From Shewanella marina JCM 15074 (GTDB taxonomy: Bacteria; Pseudomonadota; Gammaproteobacteria; Enterobacterales; Shewanellaceae): DNA of 64,000 nt. How positions within the stretch are numbered: position 1 is the first letter of the stretch; each line of letters begins with the position of its first letter. Below, in pieces: positions 23,356-31,921 of this stretch. A program made the translations under genes and the position numbers. The notes under the pieces are model-generated. The model was not told the origin of the DNA and did no database searches. It worked only from the letters and a program-made list of their open reading frames with translations. The stretch spans positions 1 through 64,000 of the forward strand of contig NZ_BALM01000016.1 in NCBI RefSeq assembly GCF_000614975.1, read 5' to 3'.

Positions 23356-24354
23356 ATGAAAAAAACATCTACCATGCTTGCTGCGGCAGTAACATTATTA
23401 ATAAGCCAAGCAGCTATAGCAACTGATGCACCGAGCTTAGATCCAAAACTTGAACAGGACTTTGTTGCTCAACAACAAAAACTCGGCTTTAACAAGCAAC
23501 AAAGCCAACAATTTGTTGAACAAGCTCACTATAACCAAGCTGTAATTGATGCGATTACCACCCCGTGGGAAGCCAAACCTTGGTATCAGTATTATCCAAT
23601 TTTCTTAACCGAAAAACGCTTACAAGCTGGCTTAAAGTTTTGGCATGAAAATCAGCAAGCGATCAGTGATGCCGCTAAAAAGTATCAAGTAGATCCACAG
23701 ATTATTGTTGCCATTATTGGTATTGAAACCTTTTATGGCCAATATTTTGGTAACTACCCAGTTAAAGATGCCCTCTATACTTTAGGCTTCTATTATCCAG
23801 CCAGAGCAGACTTTTTTAGAAAAGAATTTGGTCATCTACAAAAGCTGATTGTAGAAGAACAATTGGATGTAAATACTCTCAAAGGGTCATATGCTGGCGC
23901 CATGGGCTATGGTCAATTTATTCCATCAAGTTATTTAGCCTACGCGGTTGATGGTGATGGTGATGGTCGCCGCGATCTGATTGGCAGTAAAAATGATGCG
24001 ATAGCGAGTGTGGCGAATTATTTCCATCAACATGGTTGGCAACAAGGAGCACCAGTCGCCCTACCTCTAACCGCTAAAGCTGGGGCAGATATCGCCGACA
24101 AACTTTGGGATCATAAGCCATTAAAATGGCAAGTTAGCGATATTTTAGGGAGTAATTTAGCACTTACTGATAAAAATGCGTTAAATCCTAAACAACCAGC
24201 GATGTTAATTGAGTTAGAGCAAGCTTCTCATCGCGAGTATTGGCTAGGCTTAAAAAACTTTTATGTTATCACTCGGTATAATCGCAGCCCATTATATGCA
24301 ATGGCGGTGTACCAATTTAGTCAAGAGTTAAAAGCCGCCCATGCAGCTCAATAA
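23356..24354 (+). CDS. mltB: Membrane-bound lytic murein transglycosylase B
   Basis: A 332-residue murein-cleaving enzyme with a Sec signal peptide (LLISQAAIA). The catalytic Glu is in IIGIETFYGQYFG near residue 130. SYAGAMGYGQFIPSSYLAYAV is the substrate-binding block and DGDGDGRRDL a calcium-like loop. I chose the ATG at 23356, preceded by AGGAAG, over an in-frame ATG at 23335 that overlaps rodA. There is no obvious lipobox, so it may be a soluble periplasmic form. Confidence 0.94.
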   Translation: MKKTSTMLAAAVTLLISQAAIATDAPSLDPKLEQDFVAQQQKLGFNKQQSQQFVEQAHYNQAVIDAITTPWEAKPWYQYYPIFLTEKRLQAGLKFWHENQQAISDAAKKYQVDPQIIVAIIGIETFYGQYFGNYPVKDALYTLGFYYPARADFFRKEFGHLQKLIVEEQLDVNTLKGSYAGAMGYGQFIPSSYLAYAVDGDGDGRRDLIGSKNDAIASVANYFHQHGWQQGAPVALPLTAKAGADIADKLWDHKPLKWQVSDILGSNLALTDKNALNPKQPAMLIELEQASHREYWLGLKNFYVITRYNRSPLYAMAVYQFSQELKAAHAAQ

Positions 24355-25153
24355 AAAAATCGTTATCGGTCTGTGTTTTACATCTTTGCTGTCAGCGTGT
24401 AGCAGTGCACCGACCAAAACAATAGATGACCCTAATGCCGGCCGTTACCAACTGGCCCAAGATAAAGCACCGCAAAATGCGCCTGATTTAAGCAAGATTG
24501 AAAATGCTCATCCTAAGTATGAAGCCTTAAGTCGCGGAGGTAATAAACCTTACAAACTTTGGGGTAAGGATTATCATGTATTAAACACTGCTAAAGGCTT
24601 TAGCCAACGCGGTGTTGCTTCTTGGTACGGTTCAAAATTTCATGGTCATTTAACGTCTAATGGTGAAACTTATGATATGTACTCGATGAGTGCGGCTCAT
24701 AAAACGTTACCGTTACCGACATACGTTAAAGTCACCAATCTAGATAATCATAAAAGCGTAATTGTACGAGTTAATGATCGTGGACCTTTCCATGATAATC
24801 GCATTATTGATCTGTCTTATGCTGCCGCATATAAACTCGACATGCTAAAAACAGGCACTGCTAATGTTGAAATTAATGCCATCTATTTTGACTCACCAGC
24901 TGCTCATGCTATTGCCCAATCACATGATAATAATGTACATTTTATCCAAGTGATGGCGACTGGCGATCATAACAAAGCGACCATCATCCAAAACAAACTA
25001 TTGCAACAATACAAGGTGGATACTCGCATTGTTGAACACGATAAGATTTATCGCATTCAGATCGGGCCAATAAATCAACTAACATTAGCAAATAAACTAC
25101 TAGAGGCCTTAAAAACCAACGGTTTCACTGGTAGTTATATATTAAACGACTAA
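24341..25153 (+). CDS. rlpA: Septal-ring lytic transglycosylase RlpA family lipoprotein
   Basis: A 270-residue lipoprotein with lipobox LLSAC at residues 17-21. The double-psi beta-barrel domain includes GVASWYGSKFHGHLTSNGE near residue 88 (catalytic Glu), with VRVNDRGPF near 147. A C-terminal SPOR domain (about 200-268), which binds denuded glycan strands, is present. It overlaps mltB by 14 bases and completes the elongasome cluster before dacA. Confidence 0.94.
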   Translation: MQLNKKIVIGLCFTSLLSACSSAPTKTIDDPNAGRYQLAQDKAPQNAPDLSKIENAHPKYEALSRGGNKPYKLWGKDYHVLNTAKGFSQRGVASWYGSKFHGHLTSNGETYDMYSMSAAHKTLPLPTYVKVTNLDNHKSVIVRVNDRGPFHDNRIIDLSYAAAYKLDMLKTGTANVEINAIYFDSPAAHAIAQSHDNNVHFIQVMATGDHNKATIIQNKLLQQYKVDTRIVEHDKIYRIQIGPINQLTLANKLLEALKTNGFTGSYILND

Positions 25154-25223
25154 ATTGACGTGATAACTGAACCTTATTCAAATTATGAGGTCAATCAATG
25201 TTATGCTGTTATTCATTATCTCC

Positions 25224-25285
25224 AAACCATTTAAACGTGTTAGACGCAAGCAAGCTCTGCATCTTTAAGTGGTTTGGTATATAAT
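25224..25285 (+). promoter_or_regulatory. dacA upstream region: inverted repeat and -10 box
   Basis: AAACCATTTAAA (25224-25235) and TTTAAGTGGTTT (25264-25275) are complementary with one mismatch. The right arm runs into TATAAT at 25280-25285, 53 bases before the dacA ATG. The -35 region is poor. The repeat could be an operator overlapping a dacA promoter; this is inference. Confidence 0.4.
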
Positions 25286-25338
25286 CTCGGCCAATAGAGC
25301 CGATTTATCTGAATTCAACCAAGAGATGTGATTTGTTG

Positions 25339-26517
25339 ATGCGAAACTTCATTAAAAACTCTGCAATAACACTAGTAGCGGTAAGCTCATTTACCATTAC
25401 AGCCGCCAACGCAGCTGCACCAGTTGTTATCCCTGATGCACCAAATATTGCAGCAAAAGCCTATGTATTGATGGATTACAATACAGGTAAAGTGATTGCG
25501 GAAAAGAATGCTTATGAAAGCTTAAACCCTGCTAGCTTGACTAAAATGATGACAAGCTATGTGATTGGTCAAGAGATCAAAGCAGGTAACATTTCTCCAG
25601 ATGATGAAGTGACTATCTCTAAAAATGCATGGTCTAAAAACTTCCCAGACTCTTCAAAAATGTTTATTGAAGTGGGTAAGAAAGTTACCGTAAATGATTT
25701 AAACCACGGCATCATCATTCAATCAGGTAACGATGCATGTGTGGCAATGGCTGAACACATCGCAGGTACTGAAAGTGCTTTCGTACAACTGATGAACTCA
25801 TGGGCAAAACAGCTTGGCATGAAAGATAGCCATTTTGAAAACCCACATGGTTTAACTGCTAAAGATCATAAATCAACAGCTTATGATATGGCGATTCTTG
25901 GTGCAGCATTAATCCGCGACGTACCTGATGAATATAAGCTTTATGATATTAAATCATTTACCTATAACGGCATTAAGCAATACAACCGTAACGGTTTATT
26001 GTGGGATACCAGCATGCATGTTGATGGCATTAAAACAGGCCACACTAAAGATGCAGGTTATAACCTAGTCGCTTCAGCAACTAAAGACGGTATGCGTTTA
26101 ATTTCAGTGGTTATGGGCACTAAGAGTGAACAAGCTCGTAAAGCTGAAAGCAAAAAACTACTTAACTATGGTTTCCGTTTCTTTGAAACGGTAACACCGT
26201 ACAAAGCAGGCGACACCTTTACCACTCAACCAGTATGGTACGGTAGCCAAAGCGAAGTGAAATTAGGTGTAGCAACGGATACTCCAATTACCATTAACCG
26301 TGGTCAAGCTAAAGATATTAAAGCTAACTTCGAGTTAACTAAAACGCTAGAAGCACCATTAACTAAAGGTGAAACTGTCGGTCGTATCTACTTCCAATTA
26401 AATGGTAAAGATATCGCTCAATTCCCATTAGTAACACTTGAAAGTGTACAGGAAGGCAGCTGGTTCAGTAAGTTAGTGGATTACTTCAAATTGATGTTCC
26501 ACAGCTGGTTTAACTAA
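25339..26517 (+). CDS. dacA: D-alanyl-D-alanine carboxypeptidase (PBP5/6 family)
   Basis: A 392-residue low-molecular-mass PBP that trims pentapeptide stems. It has a signal peptide ending near ANAA. SLNPASLTKMM carries the catalytic SxxK near residue 68, IQSGNDACVAMAE the SxN motif near 131, and DGIKTGHTKDAG the KTG motif near 234. The C-terminal PBP5-type beta domain ends in an amphipathic anchor (SWFSKLVDYFKLMFHSWF). I chose the ATG; two TTG codons directly before it have better Shine-Dalgarno spacing and could serve instead. Confidence 0.96.
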   Translation: MRNFIKNSAITLVAVSSFTITAANAAAPVVIPDAPNIAAKAYVLMDYNTGKVIAEKNAYESLNPASLTKMMTSYVIGQEIKAGNISPDDEVTISKNAWSKNFPDSSKMFIEVGKKVTVNDLNHGIIIQSGNDACVAMAEHIAGTESAFVQLMNSWAKQLGMKDSHFENPHGLTAKDHKSTAYDMAILGAALIRDVPDEYKLYDIKSFTYNGIKQYNRNGLLWDTSMHVDGIKTGHTKDAGYNLVASATKDGMRLISVVMGTKSEQARKAESKKLLNYGFRFFETVTPYKAGDTFTTQPVWYGSQSEVKLGVATDTPITINRGQAKDIKANFELTKTLEAPLTKGETVGRIYFQLNGKDIAQFPLVTLESVQEGSWFSKLVDYFKLMFHSWFN

Positions 26518-26523
26518 TCGCTT

Positions 26524-26551
26524 TGAAAAACCACCTTAGGGTGGTTTTTTT
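26524..26551 (+). terminator. Intrinsic terminator of dacA
   Basis: AAACCACC and GGGTGGTTT form a strong stem around TTA, followed by a run of T. It lies seven bases after the dacA stop. Confidence 0.9.
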
Positions 26552-26613
26552 ATGACGTTAATCGGGCAAATTAGATATAATTTAATTATTGAACGTATTA
26601 AAGAGAAAAACTT

Positions 26614-26880
26614 ATGCTAGATACAACATTTGATCAGTTACTCGAGTTTCCAACAGCATTCCCGTTTAAAGTGGTTGGTGATGCCGATCCTGCATTAGCA
26701 GACAAAGTAGTGAGTGTGGTACAGAAACACATTCCAGGTGATTATTCGCCAACGACTAAAGCATCAAGCAAAGGTACTTATAACTCAGTTACAATTAATG
26801 TATTAGTGAACAGTAAAGAAGAAATTGAAACTCTTTACAAAGATCTTGCTGCGATTGAAGGCGTGCGCCGCGTACTGTAA
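26614..26880 (+). CDS. ybeD: DUF493 family protein YbeD
   Basis: An 88-residue protein with the ACT-like fold of the YbeD/DUF493 family; function unclear. The start [21 protein letters not shown] and the end AIEGVRRVL are typical. It sits between dacA and lipB, the order seen in E. coli, and has its own terminator directly downstream. Confidence 0.93.
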   Translation: MLDTTFDQLLEFPTAFPFKVVGDADPALADKVVSVVQKHIPGDYSPTTKASSKGTYNSVTINVLVNSKEEIETLYKDLAAIEGVRRVL

Positions 26881-26909
26881 GTATCATAATCACTATTCTA
26901 GATTGTCTA

Positions 26910-26941
26910 AAAAGGAAAGCTCGGTTAGCTTTCCTTTTTTA
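26910..26941 (+). terminator. Intrinsic terminator of ybeD
   Basis: AAAGGAAAGCT and AGCTTTCCTTT pair around CGGTT and end in six T residues. Confidence 0.9.
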
Positions 26942-27048
26942 TTAACTCACCCGTGCTGATATGTTAAAAATAAATACATTATCTTGTTAAATTCGATTCA
27001 AATTTACGGTTGCACAGCAATCACCTAGCATATAAAACCATACAAAAT

Positions 27049-27064
27049 AATGATCTTGATCATT
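27049..27064 (+). promoter_or_regulatory. FNR/EtrA-like palindrome upstream of lipB
   Basis: AATGATCTTGATCATT is symmetric apart from its two central bases and matches the Fnr/EtrA core TGATC-N2-GATCA. The outermost bases are A and T where the consensus TTGATCNNGATCAA has T and A. It lies 71 bases before the -10 box at 27135. Binding is inferred. Confidence 0.5.
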
Positions 27065-27101
27065 TATCCTGCGCAACATCACATCAAGCATGAAGATGCA
27101 A

Positions 27102-27140
27102 TGTGATCCAGCTTACATTTCGCCATTGAAACGGTATAAT
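27102..27140 (+). promoter_or_regulatory. Promoter of lipB with a CRP-like half-conserved site
   Basis: TATAAT at 27135-27140 has a weak -35 CTTACA at 27112-27117, 17 bases apart. TGTGA-N6-TTACA (27102-27117) matches the CRP consensus TGTGA-N6-TCACA at all but one position and overlaps the -35. The boxes are seen; CRP control is inferred. Confidence 0.5.
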
Positions 27141-27173
27141 AGAGCCATTCATCATGTTACTGGGAATGCCATC

Positions 27174-27825
27174 TTGCAAGAACAAGTTTTACATATCCGC
27201 AACTTAGGTAGCAAGATTATGCCGATGTTTGGCATGCGATGCAGCACTATACGGAAAACCGTGATCAATCAAGTCCAGACGAACTGTGGATTGTTGAACA
27301 CAACCCTGTTTTTACCCAAGGGCAAGCTGGCAAAAATGAACATATTTTAAATAGCGGCGATATCCCAGTTATTCAAGTAGACCGAGGTGGTCAAGTCACC
27401 TACCACGGACCGGGACAATTAGTGATCTATCCTCTACTTGATATCAAACGCATGAAACACGGTGTTAGACAACTCGTAACAGATATCGAACAAAGCATTA
27501 TTAGCATGTTGGCTCAATATCAAATTGATGCCTATGCTAAAGCCGATGCCCCCGGTGTTTATGTCGATGGAAAAAAATCGCCTCACTGGGACTTAGAATA
27601 AAAAAAGGCTGTTCATTCCATGGCCTTGCACTCAATGTTGATATGGATTTATCCCCTTTCTTACGTATTAACCCATGCGGTTACGCTGGCCTAGAAATGG
27701 CACAATGCAAGTCATTGGCTGGCCCACAAACCGTAGCGGAAGCAGCAACTCAATTAATATCTCAATTTAGCCGTCGACTTGGTTTTACTAAGTTAGCTCA
27801 CCATGAAGGATTAACCGATATATGA
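27174..27825 (+). pseudogene. lipB: Octanoyl-ACP:protein transferase LipB, two one-base deletions
   Basis: LipB moves octanoate from ACP to lipoyl domains, the step before LipA. The gene starts at TTG 27174 with GGGAA upstream. The first frame (LHIRNLGSK) switches at about 27215; the second frame carries [45 protein letters not shown] and [12 protein letters not shown]. The third begins near 27577 ([20 protein letters not shown], with the catalytic Cys of this family elsewhere as CGYAGLE). Adding one G at 27215 and one A to the seven-A run at 27571-27577 gives a continuous 217-residue protein. Confidence 0.93.
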
Positions 27826-28787
27826 ATAGGCCGGAACGCATGCAGCCTGGGGTAAAACTCAGAGATGCCGAAAAAGTGGCTCGTATCCCAGTTAAAGTTG
27901 TGCCATCTGAGCGCGAGGATATGTTGCGTAAACCAAGCTGGTTAAAAATTAAATTACCCGCATCAAGTCAACGTATTGAAGATATTAAAGGCGCTTTGCG
28001 CAGTCATGGTTTGCACTCAGTATGTGAGGAGGCATCATGCCCTAACCTTGCCGAATGCTTTAACCACGGTACGGCAACCTTTATGATTCTAGGTGCGATT
28101 TGTACCCGTCGCTGCCCATTTTGCGATGTTGCTCATGGTCGCCCGTTAAAGCCTGATGCTAACGAGCCACTCAAGCTTGCTGAAACTATTCGCGATATGA
28201 AACTCAAATATGTGGTTATTACCTCAGTTGATCGTGATGACTTACGTGATGGTGGCGCGCAGCATTTTGCTGATTGTATCCGTGAGATCCGCAAACTTAA
28301 TCCACATATCAAAATTGAAACATTAGTACCTGATTTCCGTGGTCGTATTGATGCCGCACTGGATATCTTAGCGACTGAGCCACCCGATGTATTTAACCAC
28401 AACTTAGAAACGGCGCCAGCGCATTATCGCAGGGCTCGACCAGGTGCCAATTATCAATGGTCGCTAGACTTACTCAAGCGCTTTAAAGAAAGACATCCAA
28501 ATATTCCGACTAAATCAGGTTTGATGATGGGGCTTGGTGAAACCAATGAAGAAATTGTGCAGGTGCTGAAAGACCTACGCAGTCATAACGTTGAAATGCT
28601 GACTTTAGGCCAGTATCTACAACCGTCTAAGTTCCATTTACCAGTTGCGCGTTATGTACCACCAGCAGAGTTTGATCAATTAAAGCATATTGCAGAGGAG
28701 CTTGGCTTCACTCACGCGGCTTGTGGTCCATTGGTACGTTCTAGCTATCATGCAGACTTGCAAGCGCAAGGTAAAGAAGTTAAATAA
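27822..28787 (+). CDS. lipA: Lipoyl synthase
   Basis: A 321-residue radical-SAM enzyme, equal in length to E. coli LipA, that inserts two sulfurs into octanoyl-lipoyl domains. The auxiliary cluster motif [12 protein letters not shown] is near residue 68 and the radical SAM motif CTRRCPFC near 94. The C-terminal conserved serine lies in [11 protein letters not shown]. The ATG overlaps the lipB stop codon. Because lipA is intact and coupled, a truly dead lipB would be unexpected. Confidence 0.98.
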   Translation: MNRPERMQPGVKLRDAEKVARIPVKVVPSEREDMLRKPSWLKIKLPASSQRIEDIKGALRSHGLHSVCEEASCPNLAECFNHGTATFMILGAICTRRCPFCDVAHGRPLKPDANEPLKLAETIRDMKLKYVVITSVDRDDLRDGGAQHFADCIREIRKLNPHIKIETLVPDFRGRIDAALDILATEPPDVFNHNLETAPAHYRRARPGANYQWSLDLLKRFKERHPNIPTKSGLMMGLGETNEEIVQVLKDLRSHNVEMLTLGQYLQPSKFHLPVARYVPPAEFDQLKHIAEELGFTHAACGPLVRSSYHADLQAQGKEVK

Positions 28788-28803
28788 AGCTCGCTTGTAA
28801 CAA

Positions 28804-28834
28804 TAAAAAACAGCGCATAAAGCGCTGTTTTTTT
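28804..28834. terminator. Bidirectional terminator between lipA and rimI
   Basis: AAAAAACAGCGC and GCGCTGTTTTTTT form a strong stem with A and T tracts on either side, so it can serve the convergent genes in both directions. Confidence 0.9.
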
Positions 28835-28851
28835 ATCTCATCAAACTCTAA

Positions 28852-29295
28852 CTAATGCGCCATAATCGGCTTTTGCATCAAAATAGCATCTTCCACGCCG
28901 GCATCGGTTGGGTAATATCCCTTGCGACACCCCGTTTCAATAAAGCCTAACTTGCGATATAAAGCTAGAGCGGCACTATTTGACTGACGAACTTCAAGCA
29001 AAATTTGCTCAGCCTCAGTGGTCAATAAAAAGGCCTCAATGTAATCCATCAAGGTTTGACCAATGTGTTGCCCTTGCGCGCTGGGATCAACACAGATGTC
29101 AATAATACTCGACTCTTCAAATAGTTGATGCACAATCACAAAGCCCACTAACACCTCTTCTTGGTATGCACCAAAACAGGAGTAAAACCGGCCAAAGCAG
29201 CTCTCTATCGATGCTAAACTCATTGGATGAGAATGTGCTGCAATCGCAATTTTAGCCATTGCAGGAGCTTGTGCCTGAGTTAATAATTCAATCAT
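28852..29295 (-). CDS. rimI: Ribosomal protein S18-alanine N-acetyltransferase
   Basis: A 147-residue GNAT acetyltransferase (E. coli 148). The acetyl-CoA loop region reads IDICVDPSAQGQHIGQTLMDY near residue 70, followed by LLEVRQSNSAALALYRKLGFIETGCRKGYY, split over about 98-125, the RimI hallmark. It acetylates the N-terminal alanine of S18. holD lies 11 bases upstream, the same pairing as in E. coli. Confidence 0.93.
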   Translation of the reverse strand: MIELLTQAQAPAMAKIAIAAHSHPMSLASIESCFGRFYSCFGAYQEEVLVGFVIVHQLFEESSIIDICVDPSAQGQHIGQTLMDYIEAFLLTTEAEQILLEVRQSNSAALALYRKLGFIETGCRKGYYPTDAGVEDAILMQKPIMAH

Positions 29296-29306
29296 TCTTA
29301 CACTCG

Positions 29307-29645
29307 TTACTTAACGCTTTCCTTAGCTTGCCAAATATTGCGCCATAGCATTTGTTTCGCTTCACTATGACTCAGTAATGAAGCGAATGGCGCAGAATAA
29401 ATCACCCCAGCTTTTTTGGGTATTGCCACTTTACGTAAATCCCACAACACTAAATCCTGCTTACGGGGCTTATCAGTAAATTGGCATTGCGACTCATCAT
29501 ACCCAAGTAGGGCTAAAACTGATGAGACCAGAGGTTGGTTAACAAGTTCAGCAGGATGATCGCTTAATATCGTAGGTATGGGTCCTAACGGCCGCCTTTT
29601 CCACGTGCTAATACCAAGCGCTGATAAATATGCCTGTTTTTCCAT
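29307..29645 (-). CDS. holD: DNA polymerase III subunit psi (HolD)
   Basis: A 112-residue protein, shorter than E. coli HolD (137). Similar blocks are the N-terminal YLSALGISTWKRR, LVSSVLALLG near residue 40 and a late LWRNIWQ. Psi bridges the chi subunit to the gamma/tau clamp loader. The family diverges strongly, so the call rests mainly on these blocks and on the position directly before rimI. Confidence 0.82.
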   Translation of the reverse strand: MEKQAYLSALGISTWKRRPLGPIPTILSDHPAELVNQPLVSSVLALLGYDESQCQFTDKPRKQDLVLWDLRKVAIPKKAGVIYSAPFASLLSHSEAKQMLWRNIWQAKESVK

Positions 29646-29787
29646 GGTGTGCGCTTACCTAACATAAAAAATGAGCGTATTTGCTAAAAATTTCAGCAAA
29701 TAATCGATTAAAGTAATCCATTTTACCCGATATGCAATGCTCTGCTTGGCTATATTATTACCACAGATAAATTGTGGAGATAAAAAA

Positions 29788-30258
29788 ATGAATTCAATTA
29801 ATATCGGTATCGATAGCCAAGACCGCCAAGATATTGCTGCAGGTTTAAATCAGTTATTGGCTGATAGCTATAGCCTATATTTAAAAACCCACAGCTTTCA
29901 TTGGAACGTAACAGGCCCTATGTTTAACACATTACATTTAATGTTTGAGACTCAATATACTGAGTTAGCATTAGCTGTGGATGTGATAGCAGAACGCGTT
30001 AGAGCACTAGGTGAGCGCGCCCTTGGCTCATACAGTGCTTATGCTAAACGCACTGAAATTAGTGAAGATAATGGCGTAACAGACGCAAATGAAATGCTTA
30101 AGCAGTTACTTGAAGGTCAAGAGATTGTCATTCGTAACGCTCGTAAACTGTATCCATTAGTTGAAAAAGCTAATGACGAAGCGACTGCGGACTTACTGAC
30201 TCAACGTATCCAGCAACATGAAAAAACAGCTTGGATGTTACGCAGTATGTTGGCTTAA
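29788..30258 (+). CDS. dps: Dps family ferritin-like DNA-binding protein
   Basis: A 156-residue Dps/NapA-type ferritin that forms dodecamers, oxidises Fe(II) with peroxide and stores iron. The ferroxidase residues are in KTHSFHWNVTGPMF near residue 33 and FETQYTELALAVDVIAERVR near 54. The N-terminus lacks a long lysine-rich tail, so strong DNA binding is uncertain. I chose the ATG at 29788 with GGAGA upstream; an in-frame ATG 17 codons earlier would add an atypical extension. Confidence 0.94.
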   Translation: MNSINIGIDSQDRQDIAAGLNQLLADSYSLYLKTHSFHWNVTGPMFNTLHLMFETQYTELALAVDVIAERVRALGERALGSYSAYAKRTEISEDNGVTDANEMLKQLLEGQEIVIRNARKLYPLVEKANDEATADLLTQRIQQHEKTAWMLRSMLA

Positions 30259-30288
30259 TCGTAACGTTTAAATATAACAATGTCGTGC

Positions 30289-30319
30289 AAAATCCCCGCC
30301 CTTCCGCGGGGATTTTTTA
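30289..30319 (+). terminator. Intrinsic terminator of dps
   Basis: AATCCCCGC and GCGGGGATT pair around a short loop (CCTTCC), followed by TTTTT. Confidence 0.9.
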
Positions 30320-30349
30320 TCATATTCGAAACAAGATAAAGCAATATAG

Positions 30350-30376
30350 AAAAACACCGCCATTATTGACGGTGCT
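30350..30376 (-). terminator. Terminator of the His-tailed protein gene
   Basis: On the minus strand GCACCGTC, loop AATAAT, GGCGGTGT is followed by TTTTTC, 20 bases after the gene's stop. One stem pair is a wobble. Confidence 0.75.
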
Positions 30377-30395
30377 GACTTATGTCTAAATCTTA

Positions 30396-30989
30396 TTAAT
30401 CATGATGATGGTGGTGATGACTACCACAACCGCAACTCGGGGCGGCAACAACACTTTGAATAGCTTGTAGATTGACTTGCGTCATTAAATCTTCAGTCGT
30501 CAATGTATTTAGAAGGTGCACATTTTCCGCATTAACAGCATTCACATCTGTCATAGTACGTTGCGCCTTAACTGCTGCAACAATTTGTGCTGTGATAGCA
30601 GTATTAACAGAAAAATCACGAATCACTTTTAACTGGCTATTTGCGGTATCAATCACCAGCATAGAAAACGATAGTGTGTCATGCATTAATTCATGATCAT
30701 CAAAGAAGTCATCAGGGATAGCTAATGCATTAAATTGAATATCAAATGCTAACTCACCTAATTTTAATACCACTAAGCAGCCACCATTGTCAGTTTGCAT
30801 CACACCTAACTCAGCTCCCACTTGCTCAAGCATTGCTTGCTCGTCTGCAGTAATATTACCAAGTCCGACAAAGACAGTATTAGGTAAGTCATGACGAAAT
30901 AATTCTAACATTGCACCATCGCCAAATTTAAAAGGATGGTTTTCAATCACCTGCCCAACTTGAAATGGGTTATCATGCTGCTTTGCCAT
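30396..30989 (-). CDS. Unknown cytoplasmic protein with Cys-Gly-Cys and hexahistidine tail
   Basis: A 197-residue acidic protein that I do not recognise. There is no signal peptide or membrane helix. The first ~130 residues look like a mixed alpha/beta domain (GDGAMLELFRHDLPNTVFVG; GGCLVVLKLGELAFDIQFNA). The last 12 residues read CGCGSHHHHHHD, a strong candidate metal site like the tails of SlyD, UreE or HypB, but the body does not resemble them. It is convergent with dps, separated by two terminators. A role in binding Ni, Zn, Cu or Fe is inference from the tail alone. Confidence 0.8.
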   Translation of the reverse strand: MAKQHDNPFQVGQVIENHPFKFGDGAMLELFRHDLPNTVFVGLGNITADEQAMLEQVGAELGVMQTDNGGCLVVLKLGELAFDIQFNALAIPDDFFDDHELMHDTLSFSMLVIDTANSQLKVIRDFSVNTAITAQIVAAVKAQRTMTDVNAVNAENVHLLNTLTTEDLMTQVNLQAIQSVVAAPSCGCGSHHHHHHD

Positions 30990-31325
30990 AGTCAGTTACC
31001 TCTAATTTAAATGTCATATTATTGACCGATGAGAGTATTGTAACTATTACGCCTAGATAGGCAATATAGCTAAAATACAAAACACTATTACCTGAGTGTA
31101 ATAACCAGTAAAACCCAATCCACATTTTTAAAATCAAACGCTGAACAATCATTTCTCAAGCCATCTGACTATTTAATATTAATAAATTATTCTCACAGTG
31201 ATTATATTTTATAAAACGAATTGAGATAGCATATCGGTTTTTCGTTATTTATTGGCTATACTCATATCTCTAAATTTATATTATTAAATAGCATCATGGA
31301 TTAACTCGCATAATAAGGATATTTT
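30990..31325. other. AT-rich intergenic region
   Basis: 336 bases between divergent genes, without a credible reading frame. It must hold both promoters. TATACT occurs near 31256 but lacks a convincing -35 box. I see no RNA gene or strong repeat. Confidence 0.5.
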
Positions 31326-31772
31326 ATGCATTACCCTGCCATTACATTATTCCTATTACAAAATATTTTTATAGCCTCTGCAGCTCCAATGATTAATCCA
31401 GAAAAAATAAAATCAGCGTCGATAACAAAGTTACAAAGTGCGGCGATTATTTCACAAGTTAATTGGAATCAAAGCGAAGGCTGTTGCGATGGGCAATATA
31501 TCTCCGGTATACAGGGACATTTTATCGGTATGCCTCATGGTACAAAAATTGATTTTTATATTGCAGATAAACTGTTTGCATCCCATATTTATTCAGGTCA
31601 ACAACCCTTATATGCAATAGAGCAAAACCAAGCAACATGGATTGCAAATGGCGATGCAGTCTGGGCTACCGCAACATATGACAACATCACGTTGAATATA
31701 CTTGGCGCTCATCGTGTTCAGTATGGCAGTAACCCTTGGGTTGACTGTTCAGCAGGTTGTAACGATAAATAA
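31326..31772 (+). CDS. Small exported protein of unknown function
   Basis: A 148-residue protein with a Sec-type signal peptide (hydrophobic residues 6-18, probable cleavage after ASAAP-like SASAA near 20). The mature part is rich in aromatic and polar residues and has two cysteine groups, a CC pair in SEGCCDGQY and C-x3-C in DCSAGCNDK at the C-terminus, which could form disulfides in the periplasm. ATAAGGAT precedes the ATG. No family is recognised. The GC content is low for the window. Confidence 0.75.
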   Translation: MHYPAITLFLLQNIFIASAAPMINPEKIKSASITKLQSAAIISQVNWNQSEGCCDGQYISGIQGHFIGMPHGTKIDFYIADKLFASHIYSGQQPLYAIEQNQATWIANGDAVWATATYDNITLNILGAHRVQYGSNPWVDCSAGCNDK

Positions 31773-31891
31773 AAGCGGTTCAAACAATGATTTAATTTCA
31801 ACTAGACGTTAGATTAAATAACTATTTTTATCGTTATACTCATACCATTACAAGCAATATAAATTAACATATAAAACAAACCGCTTAATAA

Positions 31892-31913
31892 CAAGAGAGC
31901 CGCAGCTCTCCTG
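31892..31913 (-). terminator. Hairpin after the Omp85-like gene
   Basis: CAAGAGAGC, loop CGCA, GCTCTCCTG (one wobble pair) lies nine bases beyond the stop of the minus-strand barrel gene. The following minus-strand bases TTGTTATT make a weak T tract. Confidence 0.6.
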
Positions 31914-31921
31914 CTATTGTT

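Noticed and set aside
29737..29787. Longer dps start
   Set aside because: The extra 17 residues are atypical, and the ATG at 29788 has a proper GGAGA site.
30396..30989. Assignment as SlyD because of the His-rich tail
   Set aside because: The body lacks the FKBP domain motifs and the insert-in-flap arrangement of SlyD.
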